Of a stretch of DNA of 8,755 nt, positions 1 through 6,384 are shown piece by piece (the stretch's first letter is position 1; each line of letters begins with the position of its first letter). This DNA comes from CAZJJK01 sp964546285 (GTDB lineage Bacteria > Spirochaetota > Spirochaetia > Treponematales > Breznakiellaceae), in assembly GCA_964546285.1 (NCBI GenBank), contig CAZJJK010000123.1:1-8755 (forward strand). Direction: 5' to 3'. Below the pieces are notes generated by a model. That model searched no databases and was not told the DNA's origin. It was given only the letters and a program-made list of their open reading frames with translations. A program made the translations under genes and the position numbers.

Positions 1-1007
1 TTATCGGAACAACAATTGTTAGGAGCTGGACTCTGGGGAGAAGCGGCGCTCGGCGTAACAAGCGGCGAATCAAACGCCTGGGTTATCGGCGCTTCCATAA
101 AAACGCTTTCCAAAGTTTCCTTCAGCGCCGCTTCCAACTCCGGTCGTTGTCGCAAAAAAAGCCGTAGCTCACGGGCAACAGCCTCAGCGTCCAATTCGGC
201 ACTGACGAAACCCGGAACCAAAACCGATAATTCTCGGCGTCGGCGCAAAGCCTCTGGCACCTTTAAACCCCAATTTTCAAGCGGTAGATCGAAGAGTTCA
301 GCGGGTGCCGCGTCAAAAACCAAACGGCCGTGGTGGAGCACCAGCGCCCTACGCGAACGGCAAGCCTCTTCCAAAGCGTGCGTAACATGGATAAGCGCGC
401 TTACCTTGCCGTCCGCCATCAGCCTATCCAGCGTATCCAGTATAGACAGACGGGACTGAGGATCTAGCATCGATAAAGGCTCATCCAAGGCGAGGACCGG
501 ACAACCCAGGGCAAGCACCCCGGCTATCGCCAGTTTTTGCCGTTCCCCGCCAGAAAGACTATGAGTAGGCGCTCGGCGTTTGTCCAAAAGGCCGACAGCG
601 CGCAGCGCCTCCTCCGTTCGTTCGGAGACAGTCATTGCGTCCAAGCCCAAATTGATAGGCCCAAAGGCGGCGTCATCCTCTACTGTGCCAGCGATAAGCT
701 GATCATCCGCGTTCTGGGTAACAAGCCCGATAAGGCTCCGAGCGGCATCGCCACCTTCATCCGTAGCTGGATCGATGCCGCTTTCGGAAACGCCGGAACT
801 GAACAGACGAAGGGTTCCAGAACTAGGCCGCGACAGGCCGACAAACAGTTTCAGCAGAGTGCTTTTGCCGGAGCCATTAGCTCCAAGCACGGAAACATAA
901 TCGCCGGGATTCAGCGTCAAGCTAATCTTATCAAGCGCGTCATGAGTAGAGTGGGGATAACGATAAACCAGAGACCTCAGTTCAGCCCCGGAGAAAACTT
1001 TATTCAT
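1..1007 (-). CDS. ecfA: Energy-coupling factor (ECF) transporter ATP-binding protein, EcfA/CbiO type, C-terminus beyond the window
   Basis: This is the ATPase that powers uptake of vitamins or metal ions (Ni/Co) by an ECF transporter, acting on the cytoplasmic side with EcfT and a substrate-binding S protein. The frame is open for 335 codons from the ATG at 1007 and runs off the left edge. All ABC motifs are visible: Walker A GANGSGKST (residues 42-50), Q-loop Q98, signature LSGGE (151-155), Walker B VLALDEP (171-177), D-loop LD (181-182) and H-loop H210. The segment QNADDQ (98-103), followed by VEDDAAFGP, is the hallmark that separates EcfA/CbiO from other ABC ATPases. The start has GAGGTG just upstream. 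Typical EcfA proteins have about 280 residues. Here the frame continues past 335 through a Pro/Ser/Ala-rich tract, so a linker to a second ABC domain is possible. Substrate cannot be told, because no EcfT or S gene is in view. Confidence 0.9.
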   Translation of the reverse strand, partial: MNKVFSGAELRSLVYRYPHSTHDALDKISLTLNPGDYVSVLGANGSGKSTLLKLFVGLSRPSSGTLRLFSSGVSESGIDPATDEGGDAARSLIGLVTQNADDQLIAGTVEDDAAFGPINLGLDAMTVSERTEEALRAVGLLDKRRAPTHSLSGGERQKLAIAGVLALGCPVLALDEPLSMLDPQSRLSILDTLDRLMADGKVSALIHVTHALEEACRSRRALVLHHGRLVFDAAPAELFDLPLENWGLKVPEALRRRRELSVLVPGFVSAELDAEAVARELRLFLRQRPELEAALKETLESVFMEAPITQAFDSPLVTPSAASPQSPAPNNCCSD

Positions 1008-1048
1008 GTCACCTCGTCTCGGTCGCTAAGGATCCAAGCGTTAAAACC

Positions 1049-1077
1049 ACAATAAGCGCTATAAAAACTAAGGTCAA
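1049..1077 (-). promoter_or_regulatory. Predicted sigma70-type promoter of the ecfA transcript
   Basis: Read on the minus strand, TTGACC (1077-1072) and TATTGT (1054-1049) are separated by exactly 17 bp. They match consensus at 5/6 and 4/6 positions. Initiation about 7 bp downstream, near 1042, would give a leader of roughly 35 nt that includes GAGGTG before the ecfA ATG. The -35 box is one arm of the inverted repeat at 1071-1100. Prediction by eye only. Confidence 0.5.
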
Positions 1078-1100
1078 GCCGCGAACCAAACGCTTGACCT
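1071..1100. repeat. 9+9 bp inverted repeat between the divergent genes, possible operator
   Basis: AGGTCAAGC (1071-1079) and GCTTGACCT (1092-1100) are perfect inverted copies separated by 12 bp. No T-tract follows on either side and the repeat lies between two gene starts, so a terminator is unlikely. Each arm contains TTGACC reading outward. The repeat may therefore be simply the two -35 boxes back to back, or an operator that controls both directions at once. Confidence 0.6.
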
Positions 1101-1122
1101 GACAGCTCCCGCCGCCTAGCAT
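1094..1122 (+). promoter_or_regulatory. Predicted sigma70-type promoter of sbcDC
   Basis: TTGACC (1094-1099) and TAGCAT (1117-1122) are spaced by 17 bp, with 5/6 and 4/6 matches to consensus. The -10 box ends only 7 bp before the sbcD ATG at 1130, so transcription would begin at or next to the start codon. No Shine-Dalgarno sequence precedes that ATG, which fits leaderless translation. An alternative -10, TATAAA at 1060-1065, lacks a good -35 box. Confidence 0.4.
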
Positions 1123-1129
1123 ACGCGAT

Positions 1130-2323
1130 ATGAAAATTCTGCATTGCGCCGATCTCCACCTAGGCCGAAGCTTCCATGAACGCTCGCTAATAGAGGATCA
1201 GCGCGCGGCGTTGGAGTATATCGCCAAGCGGCTCGCTGACGGTCCTTACGCCGCCCTAATTATAGCCGGCGATATTTACGATCGCTCCGTTCCTTCGCCG
1301 GAAGCCGTGACTCTCCTCAGCTCCTTCCTTCAGACCCTGAAAAAGCGCTGCCCCTCAACAGCCCTATTCCTCAGCCCTGGCAACCACGATTCCGCCGAAC
1401 GCCTCAGTTACGCGGCCGCCCTACTAGCGGACCTTGATATTCATATCGTCACCGACGCCGAAAAAGCGTTTACCCCTGTCACCATTGAATATGGGGAGGA
1501 ACGCTGCGCGGTTTTCCAGCTGCCCTTTTTGACGCCCGGCTGCCTCAGCGCCGAAGACGCCGAAGGGCGGAAAATTTACCCCAGAAGCCAGCGCGAACTC
1601 CTCGCCTTGGCCTCGGACCGTCTTGAAACCGCGCGGCAATCGGCCGTCAATAACGGCGCTACGTCCACCCTCCTTGCGGCCCATCTTTTCGCGACTGGAG
1701 GAGAGGAGTCAGATTCCGAACGCGTTTTTTTGGGTACAGCCGAGCGGGTTGACCTGAGTCAGCTCAGCTCCTTTGACTATATCGCGCTTGGTCATCTCCA
1801 CCGCGCGCAAAAAGTAACAGAGCGCGCTTGGTACTCCGGCAGTCTTCTGGCCTACTCCTTTGATGAAGCCGATATAACTAAAGTCTGCCTATCGGTTGAG
1901 CTCCTTCCCAACAAGCCGCCGCGAATTGAGAAACTGGAGCTGCCGGCCCTTCACCCGGTAAAGCGTTTACGCGGAAGTTTCGCGGCGTTTAGCGGCGCTG
2001 GAGGCACGGAAGAATTTTTAGCGGCCTGTGACGCCTGCGGCGACGCGTATCTGGAACTTATCCTTGACGATAAGGAGTTGGTGGACAATCCCTTGGCCAT
2101 TTTGCGCCATCGCTTTCCATATTTGCTTTCGGTTAAACAAGACGCCGCGTTTTCTGGACGGCTTGACGGGTTTGGGCCAAGCGATATAGCGCGGGAGAAC
2201 CTAAGACGCGGCGCTAAGGATGATTTTGTGGATTTCCTGATGGATCTCTACGGCCGCGCCGATCCGGCAAAAACGACACTTTTTGACCTTTTAGCGGCGG
2301 AGGCTGATAGTGAGACCGCATAA
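1130..2323 (+). CDS. sbcD: SbcD, exonuclease subunit of the SbcCD (Mre11/Rad50-like) complex
   Basis: This is the Mn-dependent nuclease subunit that, with SbcC, degrades double-stranded ends, opens DNA hairpins and removes protein-blocked ends in the cytoplasm. The 397 residues match the family length (E. coli about 400). The calcineurin-like phosphoesterase motifs occur in order: D8-x-H10, GDIYD (47-51), GNHD (84-87), H185 in AAHLF, and GHLH (221-224), so all metal ligands appear present. A C-terminal capping region follows. The start is supported by the family-typical opening MKILHCADLHLG. There is no ribosome binding site upstream, and the gene may be leaderless. It overlaps the sbcC start by 14 bp, so the pair is translationally coupled. 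It is divergent from ecfA, with which it shares only the promoter region. Confidence 0.97.
   Translation: MKILHCADLHLGRSFHERSLIEDQRAALEYIAKRLADGPYAALIIAGDIYDRSVPSPEAVTLLSSFLQTLKKRCPSTALFLSPGNHDSAERLSYAAALLADLDIHIVTDAEKAFTPVTIEYGEERCAVFQLPFLTPGCLSAEDAEGRKIYPRSQRELLALASDRLETARQSAVNNGATSTLLAAHLFATGGEESDSERVFLGTAERVDLSQLSSFDYIALGHLHRAQKVTERAWYSGSLLAYSFDEADITKVCLSVELLPNKPPRIEKLELPALHPVKRLRGSFAAFSGAGGTEEFLAACDACGDAYLELILDDKELVDNPLAILRHRFPYLLSVKQDAAFSGRLDGFGPSDIARENLRRGAKDDFVDFLMDLYGRADPAKTTLFDLLAAEADSETA
2299..2312 (+). promoter_or_regulatory. Shine-Dalgarno and GTG start of sbcC inside the sbcD end
   Basis: GGAGG (2299-2303) sits 6 nt before GTG (2310-2312), within the last codons of sbcD. This fixes the sbcC start as GTG. 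The protein then begins MRPHNLRLENVGPF, which agrees with the usual SbcC N-terminus. Confidence 0.8.
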
Positions 2324-5300
2324 TTTAAGACTGGAAAACGTCGGCCCCTTCGCCGGACAGCTTCATATCGATTTTGACGCCCTGGACGATCTGTTCCTGA
2401 TAACGGGTCAAACCGGTTCAGGCAAGTCTACTATCTTTGACGCTATCTGTTATGCCCTATACGGCAGCCTGCCCGGAGGCCGACGCGGCCAGACCAGGCG
2501 TATACGATCCGATTTTGTGGACGACAACGCTCCCTGCACGGTTTCTTTAGATTTCAGCCTGGGCGAACGGCGCTATCTGGTGGAACGCTCGCCGCCCCGC
2601 TTACGCCGAAAAAGCCGGGGAGAGGGTTTTGTGGAAGACCCCGAAAGCGCCGTCCTTTACGAAGTATGCGCCGGGGAGAGAATCCCGCTCAGCGGAAAAA
2701 GCGGAGAGGCTAACGACAAAATAAAGCGGCTGATCGGCTTATCCGATGACGAATTCTCTAAAATCGTGCTTTTGCCACAGGGCGAATTCGCCGAATTTCT
2801 GCGCCAAAATACCAGCGACCGCCGGGAAGTGCTGAGAAAACTCTTCCCGGTTGATCTAGCGGTGCGTATCCGCGAAAACGCGCAAGCCCAGTCAAAGGAT
2901 TTCGCCGCGAGACTCAAAGAAGCCGAACGGAGCGTCGCCGATTGCCTTGAGCGCTTTGACCCTCAGGCGTATGAGGAAAAATTACGCGCGCTGAAGAAAC
3001 AGGAAGAAGAAGCCCGAAACGCCGTAAGCTCCGCTCGCTTGCGCTCCGAACAGAGCGCCCAAGCCTTGAGGACGGCGGAAGCCGCGGCGAAAACGGCGCT
3101 TCACTTGGAAGAAACGCGTCAACGTGAAGCGGCCTTAGCCTCCGAGGAACAAGTTATACAAGCCGATGAGACCGCTCTAGCCGCTTCGCGCGCCGCGAAG
3201 CCTATCGCCCCCAGGGCGATTCAAGCGCGTGAAGCGGCCGCTAAAGCTTCCGACTATCTTATAGCGGCGCGGGAAGCGAAAGCCGAGGCGGAAAGGGCGG
3301 CCGAAACGCTTAAGGCTTTAGAAAAGAATAAAGAGCGCGAAGCCGAAATGGACAGGAGCCTTTCGGAATTAAAACGCCGTATGGACGCGCTGGAAACGGC
3401 GCTCGGCGCCTTCACCGATGGAGAAAAAATCCGCCAAGAAAGAAGCGGATTGGATGAAGCGCTACATGAACTGGACGTTAAAAGAAACGAGGTCTTAGCG
3501 TTTTTAGCGCGGCATGACAGCGAGCGCGGCCTTTTGGAAAAGACCGCCGAAGCTTTCGCGGAGCGTGACGCTTTGTGGGTCTCCGCCCGAAAAGCCATGG
3601 AAGAGGCTCGCCGCCTAAAACCCTTAGCGGAACGACACGAACGCCTTATCACTGAGGCAAAACTAGACGAGGAACACGAAAAACGGCTTGAAATCGATAT
3701 TGAGGCGATGGAAAAACGCTTACGGGCCCAGGCCGACGCGATCAGCGCGGCTGAAAAGCGCGAGACGGACAGGCTGCGATCCGAAAGAGCCGCTGAATTG
3801 GCCGCCGCTCTGCGGGAAGGGCAACCCTGTCCTGTTTGCGGTTCTACCAGTCACCCGCTTCCCGCGGCCGCCCCTAGCTTTGATCGCGCGTCCGCCGCCG
3901 AGCTGGCATCGCTAAAGCGCGATAGGGAAGACGCTTTGGAAACAGCAGCTTCCTATCGCGCTGAATACGCTAGCCTTAAGGCTAGTCGCGAACGTCGGAA
4001 ACGCGATTTGCATGAATTGGAGAGGGAAAGTCAAACATCGCTCCCAAGCGCCAAAGAGGCGGCGGAACTTTTTGAGCATAGTCTTGCCGAACTCAATACG
4101 GCCGCCGCGCTTCGTGAGGAAGCGGGACAGGCCGCCGCGAAGCTTCAGGTTTGGCGAAGGGAGCATGAGGCGGCCGCGTCAAAACTAAGGGATATGGAAG
4201 AGAAGCGAGCTGAAACGACAACCCGACGCGCCGCCTTAGCGGCGGCTGACGGAGCCGCCATTGAACGCCTTAATGGAGCCGCTGAAACAGCCCGCGCCGC
4301 CTTGCGAGCCGCCGATTCGGCCCTGGGCAAAGACAGCGATACACCGAAAAATGCGGGTAGCGTTGAAAAAACCAGCCCGCTCTTAATCGCCAGCCTAGAG
4401 GAAAGGATAAACGCGTTTGAGCGTGAGCGAAAAGAGAGCTTAGAAGCCAAAAGAGAAGCCGAGCTTATGGCCGCGGAGAGCGCCGCTAAGGCCGCGGCGG
4501 CCGCCGGAGGAGCCGTGGCGGCTGAGGCGGAGGCGGCCAGATGCCGCGCCGCTTTAAGCGCTCTGCTAAAGAGCGGCCCCTTTCACACAGGCGATGAAGC
4601 CGAAGCGGCCGTTCTTGGCGATACCGAGGAAAAAGCCATTGAGACTCGGATTAAAACATGGCGGGAGGAAAGGATACGCATCCGAGGCCTTATCGAGGAA
4701 TTGGAGCGGCAAGCGGCTGGTTTTGTCGGAAGTCTTTCCAAAGAAAGCGCTGAGAACGAAGCGGCGGCGGCGGAAACCGCGTTGGAAAGCACGACGGAAA
4801 AGCAAGCTGAAATTACCGGGACCCTTCGCGATTTAGACCGTGATCATACATCGTACCTGGCCGCGGAAGAGCGGCGGCGGGAATTAGCCGCGAACGCCGC
4901 CGCTATGAAAGCTTTAGCGGATGACTTATCGGGGAATAATCCTAAAAAACGTTCGTTTGACGCATGGCTCTTAAGTTTATACTTAGCGGAGGTCGCCGCC
5001 TACGCCGCGAGAAGGCTGGAGCGTATGTCGGAAGGCCGGTACCGTCTTATCTTAGACAGCGAAAGAGAAGGCGGCCGAGGACTAGCGGGCTTGGACTTGG
5101 CTGTTTTCGACGCGTATACCGGTAAAAGCCGGCCTTGCGCTACCCTATCCGGCGGTGAAAGCTTCATGGCTTCTATCTGCCTGGCGCTGGGCTTAGCCGA
5201 TTCCATCCAAGCCCGCTCAGGCGGCGTCCGCTTGGACGCGCTGTTTATCGACGAGGGCTTTGGCTCTCTGGACGAAGCGGGTTTGGACAAGGCGCTCAGT

Positions 5301-5423
5301 ATCTTGGATGAGATTCGTGACCATCGTATGGTTGGTCTTATTTCCCATGTAGCCGAAATGCGAACTCGTATTCCATCCCGGATTGAGATAGTCAAGACCA
5401 ATATTGGATCGCGTTTACTGTGA
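2310..5423 (+). CDS. sbcC: SbcC, ATPase subunit of the SbcCD complex
   Basis: This is the Rad50-like SMC-family ATPase that binds DNA and gates the SbcD nuclease. It has 1037 residues (E. coli 1048). The N-terminal ATPase half carries Walker A GQTGSGKST (33-41) and the Q-loop in LLPQGEFAEFL (Q157). A long Ala/Glu/Arg/Lys-rich coiled coil (about 180-890) is interrupted by the zinc hook CPVC (507-510), through which two SbcC molecules join. The C-terminal half has signature LSGGE (946-950), Walker B ALFIDE (977-982), D-loop SLDE, and H-loop H1013. The motif set is complete and the frame unbroken. The coding sequence is very rich in alanine codons and in the heptamer TTAGCGG. Several antisense open frames over the coiled coil are composition shadows. 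The gene starts 14 bp before the end of sbcD and is probably expressed with it. Confidence 0.97.
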   Translation: MRPHNLRLENVGPFAGQLHIDFDALDDLFLITGQTGSGKSTIFDAICYALYGSLPGGRRGQTRRIRSDFVDDNAPCTVSLDFSLGERRYLVERSPPRLRRKSRGEGFVEDPESAVLYEVCAGERIPLSGKSGEANDKIKRLIGLSDDEFSKIVLLPQGEFAEFLRQNTSDRREVLRKLFPVDLAVRIRENAQAQSKDFAARLKEAERSVADCLERFDPQAYEEKLRALKKQEEEARNAVSSARLRSEQSAQALRTAEAAAKTALHLEETRQREAALASEEQVIQADETALAASRAAKPIAPRAIQAREAAAKASDYLIAAREAKAEAERAAETLKALEKNKEREAEMDRSLSELKRRMDALETALGAFTDGEKIRQERSGLDEALHELDVKRNEVLAFLARHDSERGLLEKTAEAFAERDALWVSARKAMEEARRLKPLAERHERLITEAKLDEEHEKRLEIDIEAMEKRLRAQADAISAAEKRETDRLRSERAAELAAALREGQPCPVCGSTSHPLPAAAPSFDRASAAELASLKRDREDALETAASYRAEYASLKASRERRKRDLHELERESQTSLPSAKEAAELFEHSLAELNTAAALREEAGQAAAKLQVWRREHEAAASKLRDMEEKRAETTTRRAALAAADGAAIERLNGAAETARAALRAADSALGKDSDTPKNAGSVEKTSPLLIASLEERINAFERERKESLEAKREAELMAAESAAKAAAAAGGAVAAEAEAARCRAALSALLKSGPFHTGDEAEAAVLGDTEEKAIETRIKTWREERIRIRGLIEELERQAAGFVGSLSKESAENEAAAAETALESTTEKQAEITGTLRDLDRDHTSYLAAEERRRELAANAAAMKALADDLSGNNPKKRSFDAWLLSLYLAEVAAYAARRLERMSEGRYRLILDSEREGGRGLAGLDLAVFDAYTGKSRPCATLSGGESFMASICLALGLADSIQARSGGVRLDALFIDEGFGSLDEAGLDKALSILDEIRDHRMVGLISHVAEMRTRIPSRIEIVKTNIGSRLL

Positions 5424-5432
5424 AAGGTTCTT

Positions 5433-5454
5433 TGATAAAGCGCTTATTTTTTTT
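5433..5454 (+). terminator. Weak possible rho-independent terminator after sbcC
   Basis: A run of eight T (5447-5454) follows the short hairpin ATAA-AGCGC-TTAT, starting 12 nt after the sbcC stop. The stem is only 4 A/T pairs, so it would be weak alone. Placement after the last gene of sbcDC and the T-run are the only support. Confidence 0.3.
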
Positions 5455-5537
5455 GCCGCTTCGTACTATATTTCATAGCGCGGTCTTGTAGGCTAATCAG
5501 GTTCGTTCCTCGCGCTTAAAAACCGCGTCTTGACGCT

Positions 5538-5543
5538 TATAAT
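5538..5543 (+). promoter_or_regulatory. Candidate -10 element P1 for pncAB
   Basis: This is a perfect TATAAT. No good -35 lies 16-18 bp upstream; the nearest sequence is TTAAAA at 5516. TTGACG at 5530-5535 is too close to serve this box. A transcript from here, starting near 5550, would contain the whole downstream 11+11 bp hairpin in its leader. Confidence 0.3.
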
Positions 5544-5579
5544 TAAAATCAATCAGCTGGGGGAGCGTTTATATAAATA

Positions 5580-5585
5580 TATAAT
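5580..5585 (+). promoter_or_regulatory. Candidate -10 element P2 for pncAB, overlapped by an inverted repeat
   Basis: This is a perfect TATAAT in a very AT-rich stretch. The -35 region at 17 bp (CTGGGG) is poor, so an activator or an atypical promoter would be needed. Its last four bases lie inside the left arm of the 5582-5612 inverted repeat. A protein bound there would cover this promoter. Confidence 0.3.
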
Positions 5586-5612
5586 AGAGCTATATATAGA
5601 CTAGCTCTATTA
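5582..5612. repeat. 11+11 bp perfect inverted repeat, candidate operator of pncAB
   Basis: TAATAGAGCTA (5582-5592) and TAGCTCTATTA (5602-5612) are perfect inverted copies around a 9-bp centre. No T-tract follows, so it is not a normal terminator. It lies 58 bp before the pncA start and overlaps a TATAAT, as an operator would. NAD-salvage genes are known to be controlled by repressors such as NiaR or NrtR in other bacteria. I cannot assign this site to either. If transcription starts upstream at P1, it could instead act as an RNA hairpin in the leader. Confidence 0.6.
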
Positions 5613-5624
5613 CACAAATGCCCT

Positions 5625-5638
5625 TGATTGATCAATCA
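5625..5638. repeat. 14-bp perfect palindrome in the pncA leader
   Basis: TGATTGATCAATCA reads the same on both strands and has no central spacer. It lies 32 bp before the pncA start. The half-site ATCAATCAG also occurs in the same leader at 5548-5556. The absence of a loop argues for a protein-binding site over an RNA hairpin. Confidence 0.5.
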
Positions 5639-5670
5639 GGCTCATTCAGCTTGGAATAAAGGAGCAGACT

Positions 5671-6384
5671 ATGTTCATAGATATCGAACGCGCCGCTTTA
5701 CTAATAATTGATGTCCAGAACGACTTTTGCGACGGCGGCGCCCTTGCGGTTTCCGGTGGGCAGACGGTGGCCGCGCCCTTAAATATAGTGTCTAAGCATT
5801 TCGCTCTAGCCGGAGCCAGGGTGATCGCGACCCAGGATTGGCATCCGGCGGGCCATGTTTCCTTCGCCTCAAGCCATCCGCGATCCGCCGTTTATGACCA
5901 TATAGCCCTTCCCGTGGATGGCGGTAAAAATCGAGCTAAAACCCGTGAGGATAAGCGAAGGGATGAGACGGCGCCTGACGCGATTGACCAAACCCTTTGG
6001 CCGGATCACTGCGTTCAAGGCACAAAGGGAGCGGACTTCCACCCCGCTTTGGATCTACGCCCCATCCACATGATATTAAGGAAGGGTTTTCGGTCAGGGC
6101 TTGATTCGTATTCCGCTTTTTTCGAAAATGATCGCGGCACCCCAACGGGGCTCGAAGGCTACCTGCGCGGCCTCAGCGTTAGCACGGTTTTTATAGGCGG
6201 TTTAGCTACGGATTTTTGCGTACTATACAGCGCCTTGGACGCTGTCAGGCTCGGATTTGAGACCATCCTCTTAAGCGATACCGTCCGCGCTGTTGATTTT
6301 CCGCCCGGTTCAGCCGACCACGCGCTGACAAGGATGCGTCAAGCTGGCGTTAATTTTATGCTTAGTGGGGATATAGCTCGATGA
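5671..6384 (+). CDS. pncA: Nicotinamidase (nicotinamide deamidase)
   Basis: The enzyme hydrolyses nicotinamide to nicotinate and ammonia, the first step of nicotinamide recycling into NAD, in the cytoplasm. It belongs to the isochorismatase/cysteine-hydrolase fold. The catalytic triad can be read as D14 (in LIIDVQNDF), K138 (in LRKGF) and C183 (in ATDFCV). The metal site is D56 and H58 (in TQDWHP) plus H113 (in WPDHCVQGT). The 237 residues exceed E. coli PncA (about 213). Most of the excess is a charged Lys/Arg/Glu/Asp insert at about residues 84-103, just before the WPDHCVQ motif. The start is supported by AAAGGAG (5658-5664) six nt upstream. It overlaps pncB by ATGA, so the two are coupled. 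Upstream lies a promoter region rich in palindromes. Confidence 0.95.
   Translation: MFIDIERAALLIIDVQNDFCDGGALAVSGGQTVAAPLNIVSKHFALAGARVIATQDWHPAGHVSFASSHPRSAVYDHIALPVDGGKNRAKTREDKRRDETAPDAIDQTLWPDHCVQGTKGADFHPALDLRPIHMILRKGFRSGLDSYSAFFENDRGTPTGLEGYLRGLSVSTVFIGGLATDFCVLYSALDAVRLGFETILLSDTVRAVDFPPGSADHALTRMRQAGVNFMLSGDIAR

Larger units (their letters stand above)
5424..5670 (+). other. 247-bp non-coding control region upstream of pncA
   Basis: No convincing gene is present. From left to right it holds the weak T-tract terminator and a GC-rich imperfect stem (5477-5483 with 5510-5516). Next come the small inverted repeat GCGTC-TT-GACGC (5525-5536) directly before TATAAT (5538-5543), and the AT palindrome TTTATATAAA (5568-5577). 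A second TATAAT (5580-5585), an 11+11 bp inverted repeat (5582-5612), a 14-bp palindrome (5625-5638) and the pncA ribosome binding site AAAGGAG (5658-5664) complete it. AATCAG occurs at 5495, 5551 and 5634. The density of symmetric elements suggests a regulated promoter. Confidence 0.7.

Noticed and set aside
16..1055. Two plus-strand open frames (16-459 and 537-1055) over the left part
   Set aside because: They lie antisense to the ABC ATPase, whose full motif set is on the minus strand. Their translations show Ser/Arg-rich shadow composition and no recognisable domain.
2657..5401. Several antisense and off-frame open frames of 70-130 codons across sbcC
   Set aside because: All fall inside a complete SbcC frame with every expected motif. 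They are Ser/Arg/Ala-rich products of the repetitive Ala/Glu codon pattern.
5477..5516. Short acceptor-like stem (AGCGCGG with TCGCGCT) enclosing a GGTTCG sequence, reminiscent of a tRNA T-arm
   Set aside because: The span is about 40 nt, too short for a tRNA, with no anticodon arm or D-arm. It is also not followed by a T-tract, so it is not a terminator either.
5525..5543. TTGACG (5530-5535) plus TATAAT (5538-5543) as a promoter pair
   Set aside because: Only 2 bp separate them, so they cannot act as the -35 and -10 of one promoter. No good -10 lies 16-18 bp after TTGACG.
5618..5659. 13-codon open frame (ATG at 5618, TAA at 5657-5659) in the pncA leader, a possible leader peptide
   Set aside because: It has no ribosome binding site, coincides with the 14-bp palindrome, and has no run of regulatory codons.
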